A stretch of DNA of 39,930 bases. It comes from Firmicutes bacterium UBA5227. GTDB taxonomy: Bacteria; Bacillota; Clostridia; Tissierellales; Sedimentibacteraceae. The stretch lies in NCBI GenBank assembly GCA_002409285.1, contig DHUT01000023.1:1-39930 (forward strand), written 5' to 3'. The translations under genes and the position numbers were made by a program. Numbering within the stretch: the stretch's first letter is position 1; the number at the start of each line of letters is the position of its first letter. The notes beneath the pieces were generated by a model that was given only the letters and a program-made list of their open reading frames with translations, was not told the origin of the DNA and made no database searches. Below, in pieces: positions 21,710-29,481 of this stretch.

Positions 21710-23005
21710 ATGGATTGGAAGGAATTATATAAACAGAAACTGACTACTGCAGAAGAAGCAGTTAAGCATATACCCTCAAACTGCAGGGTAGTTACAGGTC
21801 ACGCTGCCGGAGAACCTACAGTCGTAGTTGATGCCATGACAGCAAATTATATGCAATATGAAAATGTTGAGGTTGTCCACATGGTTGCTATGGGAAGCTG
21901 CGGATATTGCAGACCTGAGATGAAGGGTCATCTGAGGCATAATGCGCTTTTTGTGGGCGGAGGAACCAGAGAAGCTGTGAATGACGGAAGAGCAGACTTT
22001 TCCCCAACCTTTTTTTATGAGGTTCCAAGGCTGTTCAAAACAGAATTGCCTGTGGATGTTGCCTTGATTCAGGTTTCACCACCGGATAATCACGGATACT
22101 GCAGCTATGGCATATCCTGTGATTTTACAAAGCCTGCGGCAGATTGTGCAAGACTGATAATAGCACAGATAAATGACCAGATGCCCAGAACATTTGGGGA
22201 CAATTTTATCCATGTATCGGATATTGATTACATCGTCGAAGTATCAGAGCCATTGCTGGAACTTCAGCCTCCCGAAATAGGAGAAGTGGAAAGAGCAGTT
22301 GGAAAGTACTGTGCCGAGCTGATAGAGGACGGCTCTACGCTTCAGTTGGGAATAGGAGCGATACCAGATGCGGTTCTTTTATCCTTAAGGGATAAAAAAG
22401 ACTTGGGAATTCATTCGGAAATGTTTTCTGACGGAGTGGTAGAACTTTACAACATGGGAGTTATCAACAACAGTAAAAAATCAATACACAAGGGCAAAAT
22501 GGTGGTTACATTTTTGATGGGTACAAAAAAACTATATGAATTTGTAAATGATAACCCTGAGGTTGAAATGTATCCTGTTGACTATGTAAATGATCCTATG
22601 GTTGTTATGAAAAATAAAAAGATGGTGTCAATAAATTCATGTCTTCAGGTTGACCTTATGGGACAAATTTGTGCAGAGTCCATAGGCTTGAAACAGTTTA
22701 GCGGTGTGGGAGGACAGGTTGACTACATAAGAGGAACTGCCATGTCGGAGGATGGAATATCCATAATAGCAATGCCTTCAACGGCATCAAAAGGAAAGCT
22801 TTCAAGAATAGTACCTGTATTAGATAGTGGAAGTGCGGTTACAACTTCAAGAAACGACGTACAATACATTGTCACCGAGTACGGAATTGCAAACCTGAAA
22901 GGCAAAACGCTGAAACAGAGAGCAGAGGCCTTGATAAAAATAGCACACCCTGATTTCAGGGAAGATCTGTCAAAGGAATATGAGAGCAGATTTAACGGAA
23001 AATAG
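21710..23005 (+). CDS. abfT: 4-hydroxybutyrate CoA-transferase
   Basis: 431 residues of CoA-transferase family (AbfT/Cat2 type). It moves CoA from acetyl-CoA or butyryl-CoA to 4-hydroxybutyrate, making the dehydratase substrate. The catalytic glutamate is Glu237 in GIHSEMFSDGV, and the QLGIGAIPDAVL and GVGGQVDYIRG blocks are conserved. The frame reaches back to TTG 21662 and ATG 21692, but the family begins MDWK..Y..., which puts the start at ATG 21710; the ribosome binding site there is weak, so the exact start is uncertain. Last gene of the operon, followed by a perfect terminator. It shares this operon role with cat2 of C. kluyveri. Confidence 0.9.
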   Translation: MDWKELYKQKLTTAEEAVKHIPSNCRVVTGHAAGEPTVVVDAMTANYMQYENVEVVHMVAMGSCGYCRPEMKGHLRHNALFVGGGTREAVNDGRADFSPTFFYEVPRLFKTELPVDVALIQVSPPDNHGYCSYGISCDFTKPAADCARLIIAQINDQMPRTFGDNFIHVSDIDYIVEVSEPLLELQPPEIGEVERAVGKYCAELIEDGSTLQLGIGAIPDAVLLSLRDKKDLGIHSEMFSDGVVELYNMGVINNSKKSIHKGKMVVTFLMGTKKLYEFVNDNPEVEMYPVDYVNDPMVVMKNKKMVSINSCLQVDLMGQICAESIGLKQFSGVGGQVDYIRGTAMSEDGISIIAMPSTASKGKLSRIVPVLDSGSAVTTSRNDVQYIVTEYGIANLKGKTLKQRAEALIKIAHPDFREDLSKEYESRFNGK

Positions 23006-23014
23006 GTACTATAT

Positions 23015-23056
23015 AACGAATGTTTTTGCAAATACTGCAAAAACATTCGTTTTTGT
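23015..23056 (+). terminator. Strong terminator ending the 4-hydroxybutyrate operon
   Basis: A perfect 16-bp stem (23015-23030 with 23036-23051), a five-base loop and a T run. On the minus strand an A/T-rich tail is also present, but there is no gene facing it. Confidence 0.9.
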
Positions 23057-23073
23057 ATTTTTTGCGCAGTGTA

Positions 23074-23101
23074 TTGTTTTTTTGTACACATGAGATATAA
23101 T
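23074..23101 (+). promoter_or_regulatory. Candidate promoter for the mgtA leader transcript
   Basis: TTGTTT at 23074-23079, a 16-base spacer and a perfect TATAAT at 23096-23101. It would create a leader of about 345 bases before mgtA. Confidence 0.45.
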
Positions 23102-23107
23102 AAGTAG

Positions 23108-23452
23108 CATCCGTCCTTAATGTAAGGGCTTATCAACAGCTGTGTACAGTAATAAGTTACGGGACAGATGAAAAGTATTTTTATATTGCTAATAATTTTA
23201 AAATATTATACAATAAACTTAGCAAACTTATAAGAAAATAATAATTTATAGGTGATAGGAACTGACAGGAGTTACAACAGGGTTACATACAGTCAACAGA
23301 TATAGTGACTATATCCTGAAAAATGAGAATAGTGTTTCTTCGGAACATCAAGATGAGATAGTGATGCCGAGAATAAATGGCGAAGAAAAAGAGAAGTACA
23401 AGAAGTGCTGTGGAAAAGATGCATAAGAACAACCCGATATGGAGATGATTAA
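23108..23452 (+). promoter_or_regulatory. Long structured 5' leader of mgtA
   Basis: No long gene is present in 23056-23452. Structured elements by eye: a closing stem CATCCGTCC with GGGACAGATG (about 23108-23172) enclosing smaller pairings; a perfect GATATAGT-G-ACTATATC hairpin (23298-23314); and a UUCG-capped hairpin near 23330-23350. Mg2+ transporter genes in Firmicutes often carry the M-box riboswitch, but I could not align its conserved core convincingly. So: probable regulatory leader, class unknown. Confidence 0.4.
23377..23448 (+). CDS. Possible leader peptide or detached N-terminus before mgtA (23 residues)
   Basis: ATG 23377 to TGA 23446-23448 encodes MAKKKRSTRSAVEKMHKNNP followed by IWR, ending four bases before the mgtA start in a different frame. 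Its last codons contain the mgtA ribosome binding site (GGAG, 23441-23444), so its translation would affect mgtA initiation. No strong ribosome binding site precedes it. It may also be the basic N-terminal extension of MgtA cut off by a frameshift, as many Firmicute MgtA proteins begin with a lysine/arginine-rich stretch. Confidence 0.3.
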   Translation: MAKKKRSTRSAVEKMHKNNPIWR

Positions 23453-25999
23453 ATGGAAAAGTTGAATGAATTATTCTGGTCCATGAAAAAAGAAGATATT
23501 TTTTCTGCACTGGACACTTCAGAGGAAGGTCTGACAAATGGTGATGCGGCAGAACGCATCAGAAAAAACAGACAAAATTCATACGGTACTAAAAAAAACA
23601 ATGGTGTTGTTAAGCTTTTACTGGCTCAATACAAAAGTCCTATAATAATTATTCTAATTTTTGCCACAGGGCTTTCATATATTTTTCATGATACAAGTGA
23701 TGCGGTAATAATAATGACTATTGTAATACTCAGCGGACTTTTGAGTTTCTGGCAGGAATACGGAGCTAACGATGCTGTCAGCAAGCTTTTAAAGACGGTA
23801 AAAACAAATGTTGTGGTTCTTAGAGACAGAAGTCCCCAGGAGGTAGGAGTAGATGAGGTAGTCCCGGGGGATGTTGTAATACTCAGAGCCGGTGCGGTGG
23901 TTCCGGCAGATTGCATTATAATTGAATCAGATTCATTGAATGTGGATGAATCAACTTTGACAGGAGAGACATTTCCTGTTGAAAAGCAGGCGGAGATCCT
24001 TTCAGCGGATACACCAATGAACAACAGAATAAATTCATTGTGGATGGGAACACACGTGATAAGCGGAACTGCAAAGGCTTTGGTTGTAATGACAGGAAAA
24101 GATACAGAGTTCGGCAAAATTTCAGAGAGGCTAAAATTAACGCCTGACGAAACCGACTTTGAAAAGGGAATACGAAAATTCGGATATTTTTTAATGGAAG
24201 TAACATTGATATTAGTTATTGTAATATTTGCATTGAATGTATTTTTTAAACGTCCTGTGCTGGATTCTTTCATGTTTTCTCTGGCGCTTGCGGTAGGTCT
24301 TACACCACAGCTTCTTCCTGCTATAATAAGTATAAACCTTGCCCACGGTGCAAAAACTATGGCGGGAAAAAAGGTAATAGTCAAGAAACTTGCTTCTATT
24401 GAGAATTTCGGTAGTATGGATGTGCTGTGTTCTGACAAGACAGGAACATTAACAGACGGCTCGGTTAAAATACATGCTGCTGTTGATGCAAATGGAAATC
24501 CAAGCGAAAAAGTGTTTTTATATGCATATATTAATGCGTATTTTGAATCCGGATACATAAATCCCATAGATGAAGCTATACGGCAACACCGGTCTATAGA
24601 TATGAAGGATTATATCAAGCTTGATGAGCACCCATATGATTTCATAAGAAAAAGGCTGAGCATAATGGTTGTAAATACTTCTGAAAATCAGGATAACAAC
24701 TTTATGGTTTCTAAAGGGGCTCTTAAAAACATACTGGATGTTTGTACTAAGGCTGAAACTGAAAATGGAAGTATTGTTGACATAAATCAGGTATACACAG
24801 ATATCGAAAACAGGTTTAAAGAGTTCAGTCAAAAAGGTTACAGAACATTAGGCATAGCATATAAAAATATATCAAAAAGATCAACTATAGAAGATGAGCT
24901 TGAATCTGACATGATTTTTTTGGGATTTATAACATTGTTTGACCCTCTTAAGGAAAATATTGCAGCTACCATAGGGAGCTTGAAAGATTACGGTGTTTCT
25001 TTAAAAATAATTACAGGAGACAACAGGCTTATTGCTGAAAATATAGTGTCCCAAATGGGTTACAGCAATATGAAAATTCTTACAGGCTCGGAAATTCACG
25101 CTATGAGTGACGGAGCACTTATGAAAAGGGTTGGGGAAACGTCTGTTTTTGCAGAGGTTGAACCAAATCAAAAAGAGAGAATTATAATAGCCCTTAAAAA
25201 ATCCGGAAGCATTGTGGGGTATATGGGTGATGGCATAAATGACGTTTCGGCTCTGCATGCAGCTGATGTCAGCATTTCTGTAGACAGTGCCGTTGATGTT
25301 GCCAAGGAAGCGGCAGATATAGTATTGATGGAAAAAAATCTTGAGGTTTTAGTTGATGGAATAAAGGCAGGAAGAATAACTTTTGCAAATACAATTAAAT
25401 ATGTATTTATGGCAACCAGCGCTAATTTCGGCAATATGTTCAGTATGGCAGGCGCCTCAATATTTTTACCGTTTCTGCCGCTCCTTCCCAAGCAGATACT
25501 TGTTACAAATTTATTGACGGATCTGCCCGAAATGACTATTGCAACCGACTCTGTTGATGATGAAATGATAATGAGTCCGAAACGCTGGGATATTGACTTC
25601 ATCCGTAAATTCATGCTTACCTTTGGGTTCATAAGCTCTGTATTTGATTTTATCACCTTTATTGTTCTAAGATATGTGGTTTTTGCGTCAGAAGCGCAAT
25701 TCAGGGCAGGATGGTTTATAGAATCTGTTGTATCAGCAGCTTTCATTGTAATGGTTATAAGAACCAGGCAGCCATTTTACAAGAGTACTCCAGGTAAGTA
25801 TCTGCTTATTACTACCATTTGCACTGCAGCCGCATCCGTAATTATTGCACTTACACCTCCACTGGAGAAATTATTAGGATTTGAGGCTGTGGATGCATGG
25901 GTTCTCGCAGCTATTGCAGCAATAATTATTGTGTATATTTTCACTGCGGAGGCTGCAAAAAGAGTATTTTATAAAATTACAGATAAACCGAAGCGTTAG
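23453..25999 (+). CDS. mgtA: Magnesium-translocating P-type ATPase
   Basis: 848 residues, type III P-type ATPase (MgtA/MgtB), a Mg2+ importer of the cell membrane. Motifs in order: actuator LTGETFPVEK (~170), phosphorylation DKTGTLT (Asp328 in LCSDKTGTLTDG), nucleotide-binding domain ~340-520, hinge GDGINDVSALHAADVSISV (~590), and C-terminal membrane segments with the MgtA-typical NMFSMAGASIFLPFLPLLP and TDLPEMTIATDSVDDEMI. Ca2+-ATPase-like alternatives are less likely given that text. Start ATG 23453 has GGAG at nine bases. Monocistronic, behind a long leader. Confidence 0.88.
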   Translation: MEKLNELFWSMKKEDIFSALDTSEEGLTNGDAAERIRKNRQNSYGTKKNNGVVKLLLAQYKSPIIIILIFATGLSYIFHDTSDAVIIMTIVILSGLLSFWQEYGANDAVSKLLKTVKTNVVVLRDRSPQEVGVDEVVPGDVVILRAGAVVPADCIIIESDSLNVDESTLTGETFPVEKQAEILSADTPMNNRINSLWMGTHVISGTAKALVVMTGKDTEFGKISERLKLTPDETDFEKGIRKFGYFLMEVTLILVIVIFALNVFFKRPVLDSFMFSLALAVGLTPQLLPAIISINLAHGAKTMAGKKVIVKKLASIENFGSMDVLCSDKTGTLTDGSVKIHAAVDANGNPSEKVFLYAYINAYFESGYINPIDEAIRQHRSIDMKDYIKLDEHPYDFIRKRLSIMVVNTSENQDNNFMVSKGALKNILDVCTKAETENGSIVDINQVYTDIENRFKEFSQKGYRTLGIAYKNISKRSTIEDELESDMIFLGFITLFDPLKENIAATIGSLKDYGVSLKIITGDNRLIAENIVSQMGYSNMKILTGSEIHAMSDGALMKRVGETSVFAEVEPNQKERIIIALKKSGSIVGYMGDGINDVSALHAADVSISVDSAVDVAKEAADIVLMEKNLEVLVDGIKAGRITFANTIKYVFMATSANFGNMFSMAGASIFLPFLPLLPKQILVTNLLTDLPEMTIATDSVDDEMIMSPKRWDIDFIRKFMLTFGFISSVFDFITFIVLRYVVFASEAQFRAGWFIESVVSAAFIVMVIRTRQPFYKSTPGKYLLITTICTAAASVIIALTPPLEKLLGFEAVDAWVLAAIAAIIIVYIFTAEAAKRVFYKITDKPKR

Positions 26000-26017
26000 T
26001 ATAGTAAAAATTGTTCA

Positions 26018-26064
26018 ATAAATCCCTCATAAGAATTGAATTAATATACTCTTGAGGGATTTAT
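26018..26064 (+). terminator. Perfect 12-bp inverted repeat after mgtA, terminator-like
   Basis: ATAAATCCCTCA (26018-26029) pairs perfectly with TGAGGGATTTAT (26053-26064) around a 23-base loop, 18 bases after the mgtA stop. No T tract follows directly, so termination may be weak. It could also protect the mRNA end. Confidence 0.45.
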
Positions 26065-26141
26065 CATGAAGCCCGTATCATTACTTTCACGGTGTCTCTG
26101 TTATTGCCCATAAAAAAATAAAGATAATGTGTGAAAATTAA

Positions 26142-26188
26142 ACTGCAAAAAAATTATTATTTAAAAAAGTAATAATTTTTTTTGCAGT
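26142..26188 (+). repeat. Long AT-rich inverted repeat before the sigma factor operon
   Basis: About 18 paired bases on each side (ACTGCAAAAAAATTATTA and its complement with one extra T) around a short A-rich loop. It ends ~20 bases before the TATAAT-like box at 26209-26214. As RNA it could terminate upstream read-through; as DNA it could be a regulatory site. No clear ECF-type -35 (AAC) is seen. Otherwise 26065-26238 holds nothing I can name. Confidence 0.5.
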
Positions 26189-26238
26189 AATTTATATTTT
26201 ATCTGCGTTATAATATATGAACGGAAAGGAGGGGAGAT

Positions 26239-26799
26239 ATGGAAGGGGAAAGCTTGCTGATTAAAGAATCCATCGATGGCAGTGAGAAGGCTTTTGCCGA
26301 GTTAGTCAATATTTATAAAAATTATGTTTTTGCAATTATATTAAATTTTATTAAAGACTACGGAGAGGCAGAAAATGTTGCACAGGAAGTGTTCATACAA
26401 ATCTATATCTCGCTTCCCACCTATGATAGTGACAATTTTAAGGCTTGGATAGGTAAAATAGCTGCAAACAAGTCCATTGACTGGCTGAGAAGGAAGAAAT
26501 CTAAATTTCGGGAGGAAGCGGTTGAAAATACAATAGATTTAATAGACAGCCGGATTTCAGACAAAGACAGCCCTGAAATGTCTGCGATTCGGAAAGAAAG
26601 GAAAGAAATTCTTTTCAAAGCTATAAATAATATGCCGGAAATCTACAGAGATGCTATTGAAAAGTTTTATTTCCAGGAAAAAACTTACGAAGTGATTGCC
26701 GGGGAAGAGAATGTTTCTGTAAAGACAATTGCGTCAAGGCTTTACAGGGCAAAGATATTATTAAAGGAGAAATGGAGGGAAGAAAATGAAGCACTATGA
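26239..26799 (+). CDS. ECF-type RNA polymerase sigma factor
   Basis: 186 residues. Region 2: AFAELVNIYKNYVFAIILNF ... GEAENVAQEVFIQIY, with the conserved 'D/E-A-E-D-v-vQevF' type core; region 2.4 around FKAWIGKIAANKSIDWLRRK; region 4: MPEIYRDAIEKFYFQEKTYE and VSVKTIASRLYRAKILL, the promoter -35 recognising helix-turn-helix. No N- or C-terminal extensions. The start ATG 26239 has a perfect AAAGGAGGGG upstream. The next gene, overlapping by 14 bases, is its anti-sigma factor. Probably responds to envelope stress like SigW/SigX group members. Confidence 0.88.
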   Translation: MEGESLLIKESIDGSEKAFAELVNIYKNYVFAIILNFIKDYGEAENVAQEVFIQIYISLPTYDSDNFKAWIGKIAANKSIDWLRRKKSKFREEAVENTIDLIDSRISDKDSPEMSAIRKERKEILFKAINNMPEIYRDAIEKFYFQEKTYEVIAGEENVSVKTIASRLYRAKILLKEKWREENEAL

Positions 26800-27286
26800 T
26801 TACATTGAGTGGTTACTATATAAAAATGAAATGCTGTCAAAAGAAAAGTCAGAAGAGATGAAAGAGCATTTATATGGCTGTGATACGTGTATGGAAATTT
26901 TTCTGTCCCTAATTGATGAAAACGAAGAGGAAACAGCCGGAGAAATAATATCTGACGATTTTACTTCTAAGGTTTTGAATAATACTCCAAAAGCAAACAA
27001 AAGAAATCCAGAAGTAAAGCAAAACAAGCAAAACAAACAAAACAGGAAGACATTTTATTATCAGTTCGGCTATTATGCGGCAGTAGCGTCCGTAACCATA
27101 ATTTTAACTCTCAGCGGGCTATATACCAATTTGGTGGATGCGGTGCCGAAGCTTACTGATTCCATACAAATAACAGAAGAGAGTTCAAATTTAATAGCGG
27201 ATTTATCAAATAGTATTGTGAATTCAACATCAGGGTTTTTATTCAGCATTGAAAATTTTGATAGAAATAACGGGAGGAATGAATGA
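26786..27286 (+). CDS. Zinc-finger (ZAS-type) anti-sigma factor with one membrane helix
   Basis: 166 residues. The N-terminus carries EHLYGCDTC, i.e. H-x3-C-x2-C of the zinc-containing anti-sigma (ZAS) domain. A basic Lys/Asn/Gln linker follows (KQNKQNKQNRK), then a single membrane helix (YYAAVASVTIILTLSGLY, ~100-118) and a short extracellular tail of ~50 residues. It would hold the sigma factor at the membrane until a signal triggers release. It overlaps the sigma gene by 14 bases and the next gene by four (ATGA). Confidence 0.75.
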   Translation: MKHYDYIEWLLYKNEMLSKEKSEEMKEHLYGCDTCMEIFLSLIDENEEETAGEIISDDFTSKVLNNTPKANKRNPEVKQNKQNKQNRKTFYYQFGYYAAVASVTIILTLSGLYTNLVDAVPKLTDSIQITEESSNLIADLSNSIVNSTSGFLFSIENFDRNNGRNE

Positions 27287-28098
27287 TGGGAGACAAGAAC
27301 AAATTTGTGGCGGTTGTATTATCTGTGGTACCGGGGTTATCACATTTTTATATCGGATTGAAGGGAAGAGGAATGATATTCTTCATTTTGCTCATTGTGG
27401 GAGTTATAGGCGGCATAGGTCTGTCTGCGTTGTCAGGTCAGGAAGCCTTCCTGTTCCTTACAATTATAGGATATCTTGTTTTGTGGCTTATTGCACTGAT
27501 AGATGTGTTTTCAGCATGGAGGAGTATTGAGGCAAATCAGATGTACAATAATCCTGAAATGCCCGGCAGCATACCGGATAAAAAACTGAACAGAAAGAGT
27601 ACTGCCCTTGCACTGTCAGTTATGCCGGGAGCAGGACACATGTATCTGGGATATCAGAAAAAAGGATTGCTTATAATGGGCACATTTCTGTTTTCTATAT
27701 TTTTTATGGGATGGCTGGGGATATCAATGCTTTTGTTTCTTCTCCCACTCATATGGTTTTACAGCTTCTTTGATGCAATGCATATAGCAGACGGTTCTCA
27801 GGACGAGGTAAAAAATCAGGATTTAACTCTTCCAGACATAAAACCAGAATGGATTGGCTTTGCTTTAATAGGTATAGGTGTGCTGACTTTAGCGGAACGA
27901 ATACTGTTTCCCCTTATCGATTATCGAATACGCCAATATGTACAAACAACTATTGTATCCTTAATCTTTATTTTAGGCGGAATATTTATGCTGATGAAAA
28001 ATAAGAGAAGTGGGTTTGTTGATGAAGCAGAAGAGGAAGAAGAGGAAGACCGGGGAAAAGAAGAGAAAGAGGAAGGAGACAATACAGATGAAGATTAA
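27283..28098 (+). CDS. Multi-pass membrane protein with an internal duplication, unknown function
   Basis: 271 residues. The motif 'ALxLSVxPGxxHxYxGxxxKG' occurs twice: FVAVVLSVVPGLSHFYIGLK at residue ~8 and TALALSVMPGAGHMYLGYQK at ~107, each followed by membrane helices. Another helix pair lies at ~188-240. The C-terminus is a strongly acidic tail rich in Glu and Lys (~246-271). The repeated PG..H.Y.G motif recalls TM2/DUF5683-like small membrane proteins. Third gene of the sigma operon, so a likely target or modulator of envelope stress. Confidence 0.6.
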   Translation: MMGDKNKFVAVVLSVVPGLSHFYIGLKGRGMIFFILLIVGVIGGIGLSALSGQEAFLFLTIIGYLVLWLIALIDVFSAWRSIEANQMYNNPEMPGSIPDKKLNRKSTALALSVMPGAGHMYLGYQKKGLLIMGTFLFSIFFMGWLGISMLLFLLPLIWFYSFFDAMHIADGSQDEVKNQDLTLPDIKPEWIGFALIGIGVLTLAERILFPLIDYRIRQYVQTTIVSLIFILGGIFMLMKNKRSGFVDEAEEEEEEDRGKEEKEEGDNTDED

Positions 28099-28960
28099 AC
28101 GAGTCGGAACCATCTCAATGGGCATAGTTCTGATAGCATTCGGAGTAATATTATTTCTCTCACAAATTAATAAATTTTCTGCTCTTAACATGGTGTTGAA
28201 AATATGGCCCGTAATATTAATACTGCTGGGTCTGGAAGTCTTATGGTACAGATATTCCTCAAGGGGCGAAGATGTGGTAATTAAATATGATTTCTTCAGC
28301 ATTATATGCATATTTATGGTGCTGATTGTGAATATAGGAATATTTGCAATCAATGAGAGCGGCATAATGAATAGAATTCAGGCAGAAGTTATGTCGTCAA
28401 CCTACGATATGGATATGGTCATTGATGAATATGAAGTTGATGAAGGTATAAATAAAATAATTATCGGTGATGTAAATAATATGGTTGTCAGGTCAACTTC
28501 TGATAAAAAAATAAGCGGCATAGGCAAATTGAATGTTTATGCCACAGGCAAGGCGGAAGCAGATGAACTGGTAAAGCTGAACAGCATCAGGTATGAAATA
28601 TCCGGGAACACCCTGTATATTTACACACCGGATAACAGAAAGGATAATAATTATTCACATTTGAGATATCTTGAAATTTTCCTGCCCGGGGATATTGATG
28701 TTGAAGTTATAAATAGCGGAAACCTGGATTTAGTTTTTAATGGGTTCAGCAACAACTGGAATCTTGACAGAGTTAATAATGTGAACATCAGACTTGATAA
28801 AGTTTCAAGTGTTGCCGTCAAGGCATTTGTAGAATCTTTAGATTATCTAAGCGGAAATATAAAATGGTCCTTTGATAATTTTGGAGAGTATGTAAACGGT
28901 GAGGGTGCCAATGTAATAAACATCCTCAACGGCAGAGATGTGACAGTGAATGAAGTATAG
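28088..28960 (+). CDS. LiaF/LiaI-like membrane protein with C-terminal adhesin-like domain
   Basis: 290 residues. Two or three N-terminal membrane helices (VGTISMGIVLIAFGVILFLS, LKIWPVILILLGLEVLWY, FSIICIFMVLIVNIGIFAI) form the LiaI/LiaF TM-type unit found in envelope-stress systems, followed by a large outside domain (~95-290) of short repeated beta strands, like DUF4097-type toast-rack domains. ATG 28088 has AAGGAGA (28073-28079) and overlaps the end of the previous gene; an upstream frame extension to 28010 is merely lysine-rich read-through of the neighbour. Last gene of the operon. Confidence 0.65.
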   Translation: MKIKRVGTISMGIVLIAFGVILFLSQINKFSALNMVLKIWPVILILLGLEVLWYRYSSRGEDVVIKYDFFSIICIFMVLIVNIGIFAINESGIMNRIQAEVMSSTYDMDMVIDEYEVDEGINKIIIGDVNNMVVRSTSDKKISGIGKLNVYATGKAEADELVKLNSIRYEISGNTLYIYTPDNRKDNNYSHLRYLEIFLPGDIDVEVINSGNLDLVFNGFSNNWNLDRVNNVNIRLDKVSSVAVKAFVESLDYLSGNIKWSFDNFGEYVNGEGANVINILNGRDVTVNEV

Positions 28961-28980
28961 AGCCTCAGGGCTCTTTTTTT
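28959..28980 (+). terminator. Terminator of the sigma factor operon
   Basis: AGAGCC (28959-28964) pairs with GGCTCT (28969-28974), followed by seven T. It overlaps the stop codon of the last gene. Confidence 0.85.
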
Positions 28981-29097
28981 AATGTAACAAGGGTATTGTA
29001 ATATCCGTTCTATACATATATAATAAAAAATAACATATATTTATTTATTTGAACAGTGGAATAATGATAGAATTGTGCTGTAAATGAAAGGAACATT

Positions 29098-29238
29098 ATG
29101 GAGTTGCAAATTAAAATAGTACTGATTGTTATGCTTTTTATAATATTAATCAGCATACAGTACACACTGAACAAAATACTTATGGCTCTTAGGGAGATAA
29201 GAGCAATACTGCTTATAAAAAAGGAAAAAAAAGAATAA
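29098..29238 (+). CDS. Small membrane protein, 46 residues
   Basis: ATG 29098 to TAA 29236-29238, with AAAGGAA (29086-29092) at correct spacing. The product MELQIKIVLIVMLFIILISI has one membrane helix and a basic tail ending KKEKKE. The last bases of the gene overlap a sigma-G-like -35 box for the spore protein gene. Function unknown; its position before a spore protein is only a hint. Confidence 0.55.
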   Translation: MELQIKIVLIVMLFIILISIQYTLNKILMALREIRAILLIKKEKKE

Positions 29239-29261
29239 ATTTGAGGTATTCAACCATAATA
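29233..29261 (+). promoter_or_regulatory. Sigma-G-like (forespore) promoter of the SASP gene
   Basis: GAATA at 29233-29237, a 17-base spacer and CATAATA at 29255-29261, matching the known forespore consensus GMATA-N17/18-CATNHTA. The distance to the ribosome binding site GGAGG (29276-29280) is right for a short leader. Confidence 0.6.
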
Positions 29262-29285
29262 ATCTTATAACATATGGAGGTTATC

Positions 29286-29480
29286 ATGGCTGAAAAAAAG
29301 TTAAGGAAAGAAAAAAAGAAAAAAGAGCTTACGGCTGATGATTTGATGAAGCTGGAAATTGCAAAGGAATTAGGGCTGATGGACAAAGTCGAAGAACTTG
29401 GATGGGGAGGACTTACAGCCAAGGAAACAGGCAGAATCGGCGGATTGATGACTGCCAAGAAAAAACAAAGGAAGAAATAA
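29286..29480 (+). CDS. Small acid-soluble spore protein, alpha/beta type
   Basis: 64 residues: basic N-terminus (KKLRKEKKKKEL), then LKLEIAKELG-like text (LMKLEIAKELGLMDKVEELG) and WGGLTAKETGRIGGLMTAKK. The EIA.ELG and GWG.L.a.e.GriGG blocks are the hallmarks of alpha/beta-type SASPs, which coat DNA in the spore core and protect it from UV and heat. The version here is minor and lysine-rich. ATG 29286 follows GGAGG (29276-29280); ATG 29274 overlaps that site. It ends one base before the next gene start. Confidence 0.75.
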   Translation: MAEKKLRKEKKKKELTADDLMKLEIAKELGLMDKVEELGWGGLTAKETGRIGGLMTAKKKQRKK

Positions 29481-29481
29481 A

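Noticed and set aside
23230..23380. M-box (ykoK) Mg2+ riboswitch
   Set aside because: A short stretch (GTCAACAGA followed by a hairpin) recalls the M-box, but the conserved 5' domain and the remainder could not be aligned by eye; left as an unclassified leader until an Infernal search is done.
23283..23537. Minus-strand frame across the mgtA leader
   Set aside because: Overlaps the mgtA start and the leader hairpins; no ribosome binding site and phenylalanine/leucine-rich shadow text.
23686..24567. Minus-strand open frame of 293 codons opposite mgtA
   Set aside because: Serine/phenylalanine-rich shadow of a conserved P-type ATPase; no signals or recognisable domains.
28010..28087. Upstream extension of the LiaF-like protein
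   Set aside because: Lysine/arginine-rich read-through of the acidic tail of the previous gene in another frame; ATG 28088 has its own ribosome binding site.
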